A DNA stretch of 13,238 nt, taken from NCBI GenBank assembly GCA_028715025.1, contig JAQTLG010000013.1:1-13238 (forward strand), written 5' to 3'. The notes below the pieces were generated by a model. That model worked only from the letters and a program-made list of their open reading frames with translations. It ran no database searches and was not told where the DNA came from. Source of the stretch: Dehalococcoidia bacterium (GTDB taxonomy: Bacteria > Chloroflexota > Dehalococcoidia > GIF9 > UBA5629). This document shows, in pieces, positions 1 through 5,804 of this stretch. Position 1 is the stretch's first letter. The number at the start of each line of letters is the position of its first letter. A program made the position numbers and the translations under genes.

Positions 1-444
1 GTCGCGGGAATGGTGCCAGGGCAGAGTTTCCAGCGCCAGCAATGATTTAAGCGAGCGCTCGACGTCTTCTGCCCTCTGCTGTGATTCCACTTCGACTACG
101 TACTCGGCAAAGCGGAGACGTGATTGCAGCGACGGGGCTTCGAGGACGACCGGCTGGACATCGATTATCGAAATGCCCTCCGGCAGTTGGGGGGCAACTT
201 TCTGAATGAAATTGCCGGGAGTGATCCGTCGGCTGAGAAAAACGTCCATTAACTCGGATTTACTGATAACGCCCACAGCCAGGGGAGCGGCCAGGGAGAT
301 CCTGGGATGGGGGCTGAAACCCTCAGAGTAGGCCAGTTCTACACCCGCCCTGCGAAATACGCGTTCCCAGAGCCTCATCAGGTCGAGATGTGAAAGGAAT
401 TTAAGCTGCGGGCCGCGGCTAAACTTAAGGCGCAGACGGTGCAT
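1..444 (-). CDS. DUF2344 / TIGR03936-type radical SAM-associated protein (partial, C-terminus off window)
   Basis: The reading frame is open from an ATG at 444 to the window edge, giving 148 residues of N-terminus. The opening RLRLKFSRGPQLKFLSHLDL and the following ERVFRRAGVELAYSEGFSPHP match the conserved start of the DUF2344 family (TIGR03936), proteins that usually sit beside or are fused to a B12-binding radical SAM protein of the TIGR03960 type; their biochemical role is not established. The visible part lacks a radical SAM CxxxCxxC motif, so this is the stand-alone accessory domain. The start lies inside the 3' end of the upstream corC-like gene (20-bp overlap), with AGGG six bases before the ATG, so translation is probably coupled. 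The missing part should be about a third to a half of the protein. The family call is from memory of the motif pattern and is fairly secure. Confidence 0.85.
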   Translation of the reverse strand, partial: MHRLRLKFSRGPQLKFLSHLDLMRLWERVFRRAGVELAYSEGFSPHPRISLAAPLAVGVISKSELMDVFLSRRITPGNFIQKVAPQLPEGISIIDVQPVVLEAPSLQSRLRFAEYVVEVESQQRAEDVERSLKSLLALETLPWHHSRD

Positions 445-1702
445 TCTTTTCCCTGGTTATGGTGATGCGCTCGATCTTACGGTTGACGATCTCCGTAATA
501 GTGATCCTGAGGTCACGATACCTGAAATGCTCGCCTTTTCTCGGAATGCGGCCAAGGTGGCTGAGGATGAATCCGGCTACCGTGTCATACTCACCCGCGG
601 GCAGGTCCAGGTCCAGCTCATCGTTGGCCTCCTCAACCCTGAGACCTCCATCGATATCATAGGTGTTTGCATCTATGGGAATGATCTCTTTCTCACCGGC
701 CACCATTTCGTCCCCGATGCTTCCCATGATTTCAGAAGCCATATGCTCGAGGTTGGCAATGCCGGCCACACCGCCGAACTCATCTATGACGATGGCCATA
801 TGGAAGTTGTGGTCGCGCATCTCAGCCAGCATCTCGCCCAGCCGCTTGGTCTCGGGCACGAAGTAGGCCTGCCTGACCAGGCCGTCAACGGGATCAGCGT
901 CCTTTATCTCGCCTCTGGCTATAGCCATCAATACATCTTTAACCGTCAGCATGCCGATCACATTGTCCATCGTATCCCGGTAAACCGGGAACCTCGAATG
1001 GGGGTGCTCGCTGTAAGTTTGGAGGAATTCCTGCAGCAAAGTGCCCTCCTCGATAAAAGAGATCTCCGTTCGCGGTTGCATAACGTCGCTGACCGGTCGG
1101 TCGGGGAACTCGAAAGCCTTATGTATCATATCGGCTTCCGTCTCTTTCCAAACCTCCTCGGCTTCGCCAACATCTATAGCAGTGCGAATCTCGGCTTCAT
1201 CAATAGTCATCCTTACCTCTCCCGCATCTGTGACCATGCGGGTGAAGCCGTCTCCGATCTTATTCAACACCCACACAAAGGGGTAAAGTATCCAGATCAG
1301 AAGCCGGACAGGTATGCTGTAGGCAAGGGCCAGCTTCTCAGCATTGTGGGCTGCAACCGTCTTGGGGATTACCTCCCCCAGTACCAGCACCAGTATAGTA
1401 ATACAGATGGTCGCCACCAGAGCGCCCATATTGGGGCCGAAAAAGCTCACCGCAATGATCGTGCCCAGTGACGCTGCTGCGATATTGACCACATTGTTTC
1501 CCAGCAATATGGCCGAGAGAAACATGCCGGGCTGTTTCTGAAAGCTTTCCAGTATATCTGCAAACTTCACATGGTGGCTGAGCAGGTGCTTGACCTTTAT
1601 ACGGCTCAGCGAAACAATAGCCACCTCCGCGCTGGAGAAGAAAGCAGATAACAGAAGGCAGACCAGTATTAATATGAAGTATAGGGTACGTTCACTATCC
1701 AT
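425..1702 (-). CDS. CorC/HlyC (CNNM-CBS) family membrane protein, putative divalent-cation transporter
   Basis: The 425-residue protein has the standard order of the TlyC/CorC family. An N-terminal CNNM (DUF21) membrane domain spans about residues 5-185, with hydrophobic segments near 7-28, 62-88, 93-115 and 130-150 and the family-typical SAEVAI and GEVIPKT motifs. A CBS pair follows at about 205-262 and 270-330 (VMQPRTEI, FPVY, IVIDEFGG). A C-terminal CorC_HlyC domain covers about 338-418 (YDTVAGFI, GRIPRKGE). Family members are implicated in Mg2+/Co2+ handling at the cytoplasmic membrane, with the CBS pair sensing nucleotide; older annotations call them hemolysins. Length and domain content are complete. 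It is the first gene of an operon with the overlapping DUF2344 gene and has its own promoter at 1732-1760. The ribosome binding site is poor (CGGG about 7 bases upstream). Substrate is not determinable from sequence. Confidence 0.93.
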   Translation of the reverse strand: MDSERTLYFILILVCLLLSAFFSSAEVAIVSLSRIKVKHLLSHHVKFADILESFQKQPGMFLSAILLGNNVVNIAAASLGTIIAVSFFGPNMGALVATICITILVLVLGEVIPKTVAAHNAEKLALAYSIPVRLLIWILYPFVWVLNKIGDGFTRMVTDAGEVRMTIDEAEIRTAIDVGEAEEVWKETEADMIHKAFEFPDRPVSDVMQPRTEISFIEEGTLLQEFLQTYSEHPHSRFPVYRDTMDNVIGMLTVKDVLMAIARGEIKDADPVDGLVRQAYFVPETKRLGEMLAEMRDHNFHMAIVIDEFGGVAGIANLEHMASEIMGSIGDEMVAGEKEIIPIDANTYDIDGGLRVEEANDELDLDLPAGEYDTVAGFILSHLGRIPRKGEHFRYRDLRITITEIVNRKIERITITREKNAPSAP

Positions 1703-1731
1703 ACGATGCCCGTTCGCGCCGGGCTAAAGCT

Positions 1732-1760
1732 ATGATATCATCCGCTATCTGCACAGTCAA
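1732..1760 (-). promoter_or_regulatory. sigma70-type promoter for corC-like gene
   Basis: On the minus strand a -35 box TTGACT (1755-1760) is separated by exactly 17 bp from a -10 box TATCAT (1732-1737). The predicted start near 1725 leaves a leader of about 23 nt before the ATG at 1702. Spacing and both hexamers are close to consensus; no experiment supports it. Confidence 0.6.
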
Positions 1761-1818
1761 AGTTTGCGGCGGGCTTGCATATCGCGTGGCATAGTGAAAG
1801 ACCGCCCGCTAAACGTGA

Positions 1819-1824
1819 TAGAAT
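1819..1824 (+). promoter_or_regulatory. candidate -10 box for the DUF6941-type gene
   Basis: TAGAAT ends 9 nt before the ATG at 1834, so transcription from it would start at or within a few bases of the start codon. No convincing -35 is found 16-18 bp upstream. AGGA sits only two bases from the ATG, too close for a normal Shine-Dalgarno sequence. This is suggestive only. Confidence 0.25.
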
Positions 1825-1833
1825 TATAGGACT

Positions 1834-2241
1834 ATGCAGGTGGACTTCGCTTTTATCTGTGACTACGCTGAGGCTACCAACAAGGTCAATGCGCTCGGCA
1901 TAGGATTCGACACCATTATGACCGGCAGAGTACCTGTCAGACACCCGAATTTCTTTCTGGTTATCCAATTACGTGCCAATGTCGTTGAAGCGGGGGACAA
2001 GAACTTCGAGGTACACCTCATCGACGACGATGGAAAGCAGATAATTCCTCCTATCAAAGGCAAACTTAATATACCACGTCCTCCGGCGGGAACTGAGAGC
2101 ACCGGCCGTATAGCCATGCGCTTCGATGGCGTTGAGTTCCCCAAGTACGGCGTATACTCGATACACGTGCTGGTCGAAGGACACGAGATGAGCAGAATAC
2201 CCCTGAGAGTGGCCCAGCCACCTGCAGCTCCACAGAATTAG
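1834..2241 (+). CDS. DUF6941-type protein, probable single beta-sandwich domain
   Basis: This is a 135-residue soluble protein without signal peptide or membrane segment. It opens with QVDFAFICDYAE and carries GIGFDTI and a polar strand-rich middle, a pattern I recall from DUF6941 proteins common in Chloroflexota; the function is unknown. The C-terminal half is predicted as beta strands, with G106-x-Y108-S109 and P123-x-x-V126 in a probable hairpin, followed by a proline/alanine tail (residues 128-135). The same hairpin motif, with identical spacing, occurs three times in the lipoprotein encoded at 3269-4423. It is transcribed away from the corC-like gene and converges with the four-cysteine gene at 2260, leaving an 18-bp gap. 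The start is chosen at the ATG because the conserved N-terminus begins immediately after it, although no proper ribosome binding site is visible. Confidence 0.8.
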   Translation: MQVDFAFICDYAEATNKVNALGIGFDTIMTGRVPVRHPNFFLVIQLRANVVEAGDKNFEVHLIDDDGKQIIPPIKGKLNIPRPPAGTESTGRIAMRFDGVEFPKYGVYSIHVLVEGHEMSRIPLRVAQPPAAPQN

Positions 2242-2244
2242 TGC

Positions 2245-2261
2245 AAGAATAGCCTATTCTT
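2245..2261. terminator. weak inverted repeat between convergent genes
   Basis: AAGAATA and TATTCTT form a perfect 7-bp stem around a 3-nt loop, placed 3 bp after the DUF6941 stop and touching the stop codon of the opposing gene. The stem is AT-rich and lacks a T tract, so it would be a poor intrinsic terminator. The position between convergent genes is its main support. Confidence 0.25.
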
Positions 2262-2442
2262 ATGATCCACGCCGCTTATAATCCGGGCACCAGACTGCGT
2301 TGGGCCGGGCAGGCTGGTGGCATGCTCCTCGCCAGTCGTACTTACAAGAATCACACAGTATCACTTTCATACCCAGAGCCTGCTTAATGCTTATCTTGAG
2401 ATTATCGAACCATGAAGGTTTGGTTTTCTTTCGCACTGACAT
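2260..2442 (-). CDS. small four-cysteine (zinc-ribbon-like) protein
   Basis: The 60-residue protein has a basic N-terminal half (KKTK, then a short amphipathic stretch at 11-25). The C-terminal half contains four cysteines as C30-x2-C33-x7-C41-x10-C52, with a conserved-looking CDSCKYDWRGAC segment and a final PDYKRR. This arrangement fits a single metal-binding knuckle, but I cannot name the family with certainty. I consider it a real gene because it fills the gap between convergent and divergent neighbours, the cysteine pattern is non-random, and a perfect TTGACA promoter element points at it. There is no Shine-Dalgarno sequence; the -10 box ends 8 nt before the ATG, suggesting a leaderless transcript. 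Possible roles include nucleic-acid binding or a structural zinc protein; nothing in the sequence decides this. Confidence 0.72.
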   Translation of the reverse strand: MSVRKKTKPSWFDNLKISIKQALGMKVILCDSCKYDWRGACHQPARPNAVWCPDYKRRGS

Positions 2443-2450
2443 AATTCATG

Positions 2451-2480
2451 AGTTTACTTCGCAAATCCGCCGGCTGTCAA
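2451..2480 (-). promoter_or_regulatory. promoter for the four-cysteine gene, leaderless type
   Basis: On the minus strand a perfect -35 TTGACA (2475-2480) is followed after 18 bp by TAAACT (2451-2456). Eight nucleotides separate the -10 from the ATG at 2442, which places the transcript start on or next to the start codon. The -35 overlaps that of the opposing promoter. Confidence 0.5.
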
Positions 2481-2503
2481 AAACCCGCTGTCCGTAGTAA
2501 TAT
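2474..2503 (+). promoter_or_regulatory. promoter for the ATC-hydrolase-like gene
   Basis: CTGTCA (2474-2479) and TAATAT (2498-2503) are separated by 18 bp; each matches four of six consensus positions. The -35 lies on the same seven bases as the minus-strand TTGACA, so the two promoters cannot be occupied together. Confidence 0.4.
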
Positions 2504-2533
2504 ATCTGACTCCGCCCGAATAAGGAGGTCACT

Positions 2534-3193
2534 ATGGCGCACTGGGAACATCGCAGGGAGAGCAACTGGGTTAAATTCAGCTTTAACCAGCCTTATCAGG
2601 CGGGTTTGAGCCGCTTGAGGGACGAGGTGCTGGGTAAGACAGATTACGATCCGGCCGTGCTATGGCAATGGGGGACCATGCAGGCCATGTCCGTCGTCCG
2701 TATATTGAAAGACTGCGAAAAGGAGTTCGGAGAGCAGGGGCAACAGCTTGTAAACAGGGCGCTGATCAGAGTCGGCCATGAGGTGGGGGAGCAGCTATTC
2801 ACCGGATTGGAAAAACCGCAGGGCTTGAGTGAAGCGGAGATGGTCAGCTTCTTTGCCACGGTCGTCAACCGCATAGTATATGCATCGCTGGAAGAACCGC
2901 GTATAGACGCCGACGACAGGATCAGCTTCGATATCATCTGGTGCCCGCACCAGGACCACTATTCGGCCTTCGATTGCCGTGTCCAGCGTTATCTGGTGCA
3001 GGGGATGCTGGATGCGTTTTTTGAGACTGGCTGGATCAGCAGTGACTGGCAGGTCAAGTTCACCTGCACCATACCGGCCGGCGCCAGAGTTTGTACATTT
3101 ATCCTGTGGAAGGCCGGCGGCCTGGAGAAAGCCGAGTGGGAATTGTACACCAGGAAACTGGAGCAGCGGGCGCTCAAAGAATCTCAGCGATGA
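2534..3193 (+). CDS. L-2-amino-thiazoline-4-carboxylate hydrolase-like protein
   Basis: The 219-residue protein is soluble and has no signal peptide. The N-terminal two thirds is mostly helical (about residues 20-120). The C-terminal part has a cysteine-bearing alpha/beta segment: C137-x2-Q140-D141, then D147-C148-R149, C178 and C187 in a terminal strand (VCTFILW). This layout resembles the ATC hydrolase-like family (Pfam PF14196), whose named member opens the thiazoline ring of 2-amino-thiazoline-4-carboxylate on the way to cysteine. Most members are uncharacterised, so the reaction should not be assumed. The start is firm: AAGGAGGT at 2522-2529 lies four bases before the ATG. The DUF6125 protein at 5067 shows the same C-x2-Q-D scaffold and is a likely distant relative. 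The gene is monocistronic, converging with the lipoprotein gene across 75 bp in which I see no clear terminator. Confidence 0.7.
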   Translation: MAHWEHRRESNWVKFSFNQPYQAGLSRLRDEVLGKTDYDPAVLWQWGTMQAMSVVRILKDCEKEFGEQGQQLVNRALIRVGHEVGEQLFTGLEKPQGLSEAEMVSFFATVVNRIVYASLEEPRIDADDRISFDIIWCPHQDHYSAFDCRVQRYLVQGMLDAFFETGWISSDWQVKFTCTIPAGARVCTFILWKAGGLEKAEWELYTRKLEQRALKESQR

Positions 3194-3268
3194 TAAGAGA
3201 AAATCACAGGCCGACCGGACGAATAAGCTGCATTTGAAAAGGACAAATCGTTAAATCAACTACTCGCC

Positions 3269-4423
3269 CTACTGAACTTTGAAAGGAATAGATAATCGTT
3301 CTTCGCCATTGAATAACAGCCTCGCCGAGTAATCCCCTTTGATAAGCTCCCCTTTGCTTGTGGCCAGCCTTGCTGCAACCGCCACGGTGCCGACAAAGGT
3401 ATTCTCGTCCTCTGCTACCTGGTAATTATCGACACCGGCTTCATCGCTGCTTACAATTATCCACTGAACATTAACCCGGGTACCTGGCGGGGCATTGTAG
3501 ATCCTGGCCCCGAAGAGGATCTCAGGAGTGTTCGACGAAAAACGGGACGACACGTTGACCTCTTTCTGCTCCTCGTCTGTAAATGCATATACGTTCGCTT
3601 CACCGATGTAAAGCGCCGGCAGCAGACCGGCTTCAACCACGCTGAACGGCAGCTTCAATTGCTCGATGTCACCGACATAGAATCGCAGGCTATAACTTCC
3701 CCTGGGAAAGGGGGTGCCCTCTCTGGGTGATATAGAAAAGATTAAATACTCGCGGCCCTCTACTTTCAGGGACGACTCTGCGATCGTCTGCTCGCGGTCG
3801 CCACCCAGCTCGCCACCCTCATAAATCCAGCGGGCTTTAACCTGGTCAGAGAAATCAGCTCCACTGACTTTGACCGAGCCATATACCACCGGGCTGTCTT
3901 CAGGAAAAACGTTGACACTGTTCAACGGCTTCTCATTGAGTGTATCTATAACGGTCGACATGGTGCCGCTTTCAAGCGTCACAGATGGAGCAGCCGGTTC
4001 ACCCCGGATAACGAACGGTACCGACTGGACCGGCTTATCATCATAAAAAAGGTTGACGCTGTAATCACCACGGGGCAATAGAGCTTCAGAGCGTGCAAAC
4101 GCAAATACTACGTATGGTGCATCCGCCGCAGCCTTCTGGCTGCCGATGACCATATCCGCTAAACCTGCTTCTTCGCTTTTAACGAGATACCAGTCTGCCC
4201 TGATTGCAGACTCATTCGACTGAGCGTTCAGCTTAACCGAGCAATAAATAGTCTTGACATCCGGGGTGAAATTATCGGATATCATCAGAGGCTCACCCGT
4301 TTTAGATACTGCGTTGCAAAGTACAGCCTGCCCGATGGCAGGTTGGCTTACGCAGCCTACAAGAAAGGGCAGCGCCACCACCAGCGCTATCAATATATTC
4401 ACATGAAGCTTATTTATTTTCAT
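3269..4423 (-). CDS. secreted lipoprotein with three tandem Ig-like repeats
   Basis: The 384-residue protein begins with a lipoprotein signal: basic start (KINK), hydrophobic stretch at 8-22 and lipobox L21-V-G-C24, so it is probably anchored at the cell surface by a lipidated Cys24. The rest consists of three tandem modules of about 122 residues. They share a tryptophan (W78, W199, W321), a G-x-Y-S motif (Tyr at 121, 244, 365) and a P-F pair (Pro at 136, 259, 380). The strand-rich composition suggests beta sandwiches. No catalytic motif is seen and I do not recognise a named family. The frame extends upstream to a GTG at 4453, but AAGGAG at about 4435-4440 lies inside that extension and the signal peptide begins at the ATG at 4423, so I chose the latter. 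It lies 26 bp after the dUTPase-type gene, probably in one transcript. Confidence 0.85.
   Translation of the reverse strand: MKINKLHVNILIALVVALPFLVGCVSQPAIGQAVLCNAVSKTGEPLMISDNFTPDVKTIYCSVKLNAQSNESAIRADWYLVKSEEAGLADMVIGSQKAAADAPYVVFAFARSEALLPRGDYSVNLFYDDKPVQSVPFVIRGEPAAPSVTLESGTMSTVIDTLNEKPLNSVNVFPEDSPVVYGSVKVSGADFSDQVKARWIYEGGELGGDREQTIAESSLKVEGREYLIFSISPREGTPFPRGSYSLRFYVGDIEQLKLPFSVVEAGLLPALYIGEANVYAFTDEEQKEVNVSSRFSSNTPEILFGARIYNAPPGTRVNVQWIIVSSDEAGVDNYQVAEDENTFVGTVAVAARLATSKGELIKGDYSARLLFNGEERLSIPFKVQ
3272..4336 (-). repeat. three diverged ~122-codon internal repeats within the lipoprotein gene
   Basis: Modules lie at roughly residues 30-139, 148-264 and 272-384. Landmark spacings are 121 and 122 (Trp), 123 and 121 (Tyr of GxYS), 123 and 121 (Pro of PF). 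The DNA is not recognisably repeated, so the duplication is old and preserved at protein level. Confidence 0.75.
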
Positions 4424-4449
4424 TTCAACAGGCTCTCCTTGACCTAATA

Positions 4450-4974
4450 TCACAGATTTTCGTTCTGGTACTTTCCACTGTACCCCTTGTCCACATCAGC
4501 CGATGTATAAAAGAAAACGAGTTGCATAACACGCGCATTCTTCTGCAACTTGAAACCATCAGGATTATAGACTATTAGTAGTGACTGGGAACGTCCGCTG
4601 TAGCCGGCATCCCAGACAGCGCTGTGAATGCTGACACCGCAACGATTGAGGCTGGAGCGCGGCCTTCCCAGAGCCATCACGTTATCCGGCAGCGTAATCA
4701 CCTCATTGAAAGTGATCAGATATGGACCGGGCAACAGATCCAAGCCACCGTCGACGCCGAATTCCAGACGCGTTAACGTGGACAGCTCCCGACCCCGGTT
4801 GCTGGCCGCAATTTTTCCACGCGATGAGAAGTAAGCGATATCCCTGACGGTCAGGTCTATACCGTTGGGCTGAATCTGCTCATCCAGGTCGACGGCCTCT
4901 GCTATAAGGGGAGGCCGATTATCCTGCAGCTGCAGTATATCCAATCTGGTCAGCACACCCTGCTGTTTCATCAT
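4450..4974 (-). CDS. dut: dUTPase/dCTP deaminase-superfamily nucleotidohydrolase, probable dUTPase
   Basis: The 174-residue protein shows the trimeric dUTPase fold motifs in order: QPNGIDL (35-41), GRPRSSL (103-109), AVWDAGYSG (119-127), ARVMQLVFF (147-155) and GYSGKYQ (164-170). It would hydrolyse dUTP to dUMP and pyrophosphate, keeping uracil out of DNA and supplying dTMP synthesis. The length and the terminal SGKYQ resemble the Dcd branch (COG0717). However, the catalytic glutamate of dCTP deaminase, expected five residues after the SG of motif 3, aligns with Leu132, whereas the aspartate (D122) and tyrosine (Y125) of dUTPase motif 3 are kept. I therefore favour dUTPase over deaminase. Two adjacent ATG codons (4974 and 4971) are possible starts, with only CGGG upstream. 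Promoter at 5009-5037. It is followed by the lipoprotein gene 26 bp downstream, with no obvious functional link. Confidence 0.82.
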   Translation of the reverse strand: MMKQQGVLTRLDILQLQDNRPPLIAEAVDLDEQIQPNGIDLTVRDIAYFSSRGKIAASNRGRELSTLTRLEFGVDGGLDLLPGPYLITFNEVITLPDNVMALGRPRSSLNRCGVSIHSAVWDAGYSGRSQSLLIVYNPDGFKLQKNARVMQLVFFYTSADVDKGYSGKYQNENL

Positions 4975-5008
4975 CCCGAATTTATGCCCGCCCTGTACAA
5001 ATGATGTT

Positions 5009-5037
5009 ATTATAATACGGATTCAGAGGAAAGTCAG
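5009..5037 (-). promoter_or_regulatory. promoter for the dut-lipoprotein unit
   Basis: On the minus strand CTGACT (5032-5037), a 17-bp spacer and a perfect TATAAT (5009-5014) precede the ATG at 4974 with a leader of roughly 28 nt. Confidence 0.6.
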
Positions 5038-5046
5038 AAATATAAT
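5011..5046 (+). promoter_or_regulatory. candidate -10 boxes for the DUF6125-flavoprotein operon
   Basis: Two perfect TATAAT hexamers occur on the plus strand, at 5011-5016 and 5041-5046. Neither has a good -35 at 16-18 bp. The first shares the palindromic ATTATAAT with the minus-strand -10, so the two directions compete for the same bases. Leaders would be about 44 or 14 nt to the ATG at 5067. Confidence 0.35.
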
Positions 5047-5066
5047 GTCTGTTCGAGGAGCGTCCC

Positions 5067-5804
5067 ATGGGAGAGATGCAAGGAATTGAGAACCTGGATA
5101 ATCCTGCCCTGAGCAGGCTCGCTATCGATCTGTTAAGACGCAGCCTTTTACATTACGGGATATGGTTCAACGAGGTTGACCACCAGCTGGGCCTGGAAAA
5201 GGCCCTGCAGATAGAAGACGAGGTCTTCGCCAAACTCTGTCCACTGATTATAAAACGCCTGTCGGGCATACTGGGATTTGCTGTGGACGACGGCCTGCCT
5301 CGGTCGCTGTCCGCGCTGCCGAGGGAAAAGATAATATCTCTGATCGATGCTATCTCTGCTAACTGGCTGGCCGGCGACGGCCTGTGGTTCCAGGCCGTGG
5401 AGGCCCGGCAGGAGATGTACACGGCCAAGCGCTGCAACGATACATGCTGGATAAAATTCTCCCCTTTTGAAGCCGTACGCATCAAAGCTATGCTCGAACT
5501 ACCGGACAAAGGCGGTCTGGATGCCCTGGAAGTAGCTTTGGGATTCCGATTGTACTCCAGAATCAACACCCAGACCATCGAAAGACAGGGTAACAGTCTG
5601 GTCTTTAAAATGGTCAAATGCAGGGTGCAGGACGCACGCAGGCGCAAGGGACTTGATGACTATCCCTGTAAATCGGCTGGCATCGTGGAATACAGCAGCT
5701 TTGCGCAGGCTATAGATCCACGTATCAGGACCGATTGTATCGCCTGTCCTCCCGATGACCTTCCCGGCGACTGGTTCTGCGCCTGGAAGTTTTCCATAGC
5801 ATGA
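5067..5804 (+). CDS. DUF6125-type protein with ATC-hydrolase-like C-terminal cysteine domain
   Basis: The 245-residue soluble protein has a helical first part (residues 12-100) containing HYGIWFNEVDHQLGLEKAL, the signature by which I place it in the DUF6125 group of uncharacterised proteins from anaerobic bacteria. A central WIKFSPFEAVRIKAM segment follows at 128-142. The C-terminal domain carries C185-x2-Q188-D189, C201, C224, C227 and C238 in a final strand (FCAWKF), a scaffold shared with the protein at 2534-3193. Eight cysteines overall, several apparently conserved, hint at metal binding or thiol chemistry, but no function is known to me. The start is supported by GAGGAG at 5055-5060, six bases before the ATG. 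The stop overlaps the next start as ATGA, so it is translationally coupled to the flavoprotein and may act with it. Confidence 0.78.
   Translation: MGEMQGIENLDNPALSRLAIDLLRRSLLHYGIWFNEVDHQLGLEKALQIEDEVFAKLCPLIIKRLSGILGFAVDDGLPRSLSALPREKIISLIDAISANWLAGDGLWFQAVEARQEMYTAKRCNDTCWIKFSPFEAVRIKAMLELPDKGGLDALEVALGFRLYSRINTQTIERQGNSLVFKMVKCRVQDARRRKGLDDYPCKSAGIVEYSSFAQAIDPRIRTDCIACPPDDLPGDWFCAWKFSIA

Noticed and set aside
527..1471. 314-residue open frame on the plus strand
   Set aside because: It is fully antisense to the corC-like gene, whose domains are unmistakable. The translation has no family motifs and no ribosome site, and long antisense frames are common in this base composition.
4424..4453. 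GTG start extending the lipoprotein by ten residues
   Set aside because: It would put charged residues ahead of a standard lipoprotein signal, and the AAGGAG ribosome site lies inside the extension.
5153..5647. 164-residue open frame on the minus strand
   Set aside because: It is antisense to the DUF6125 gene and is low-complexity Ser/Arg/Pro-rich, typical of a shadow frame.
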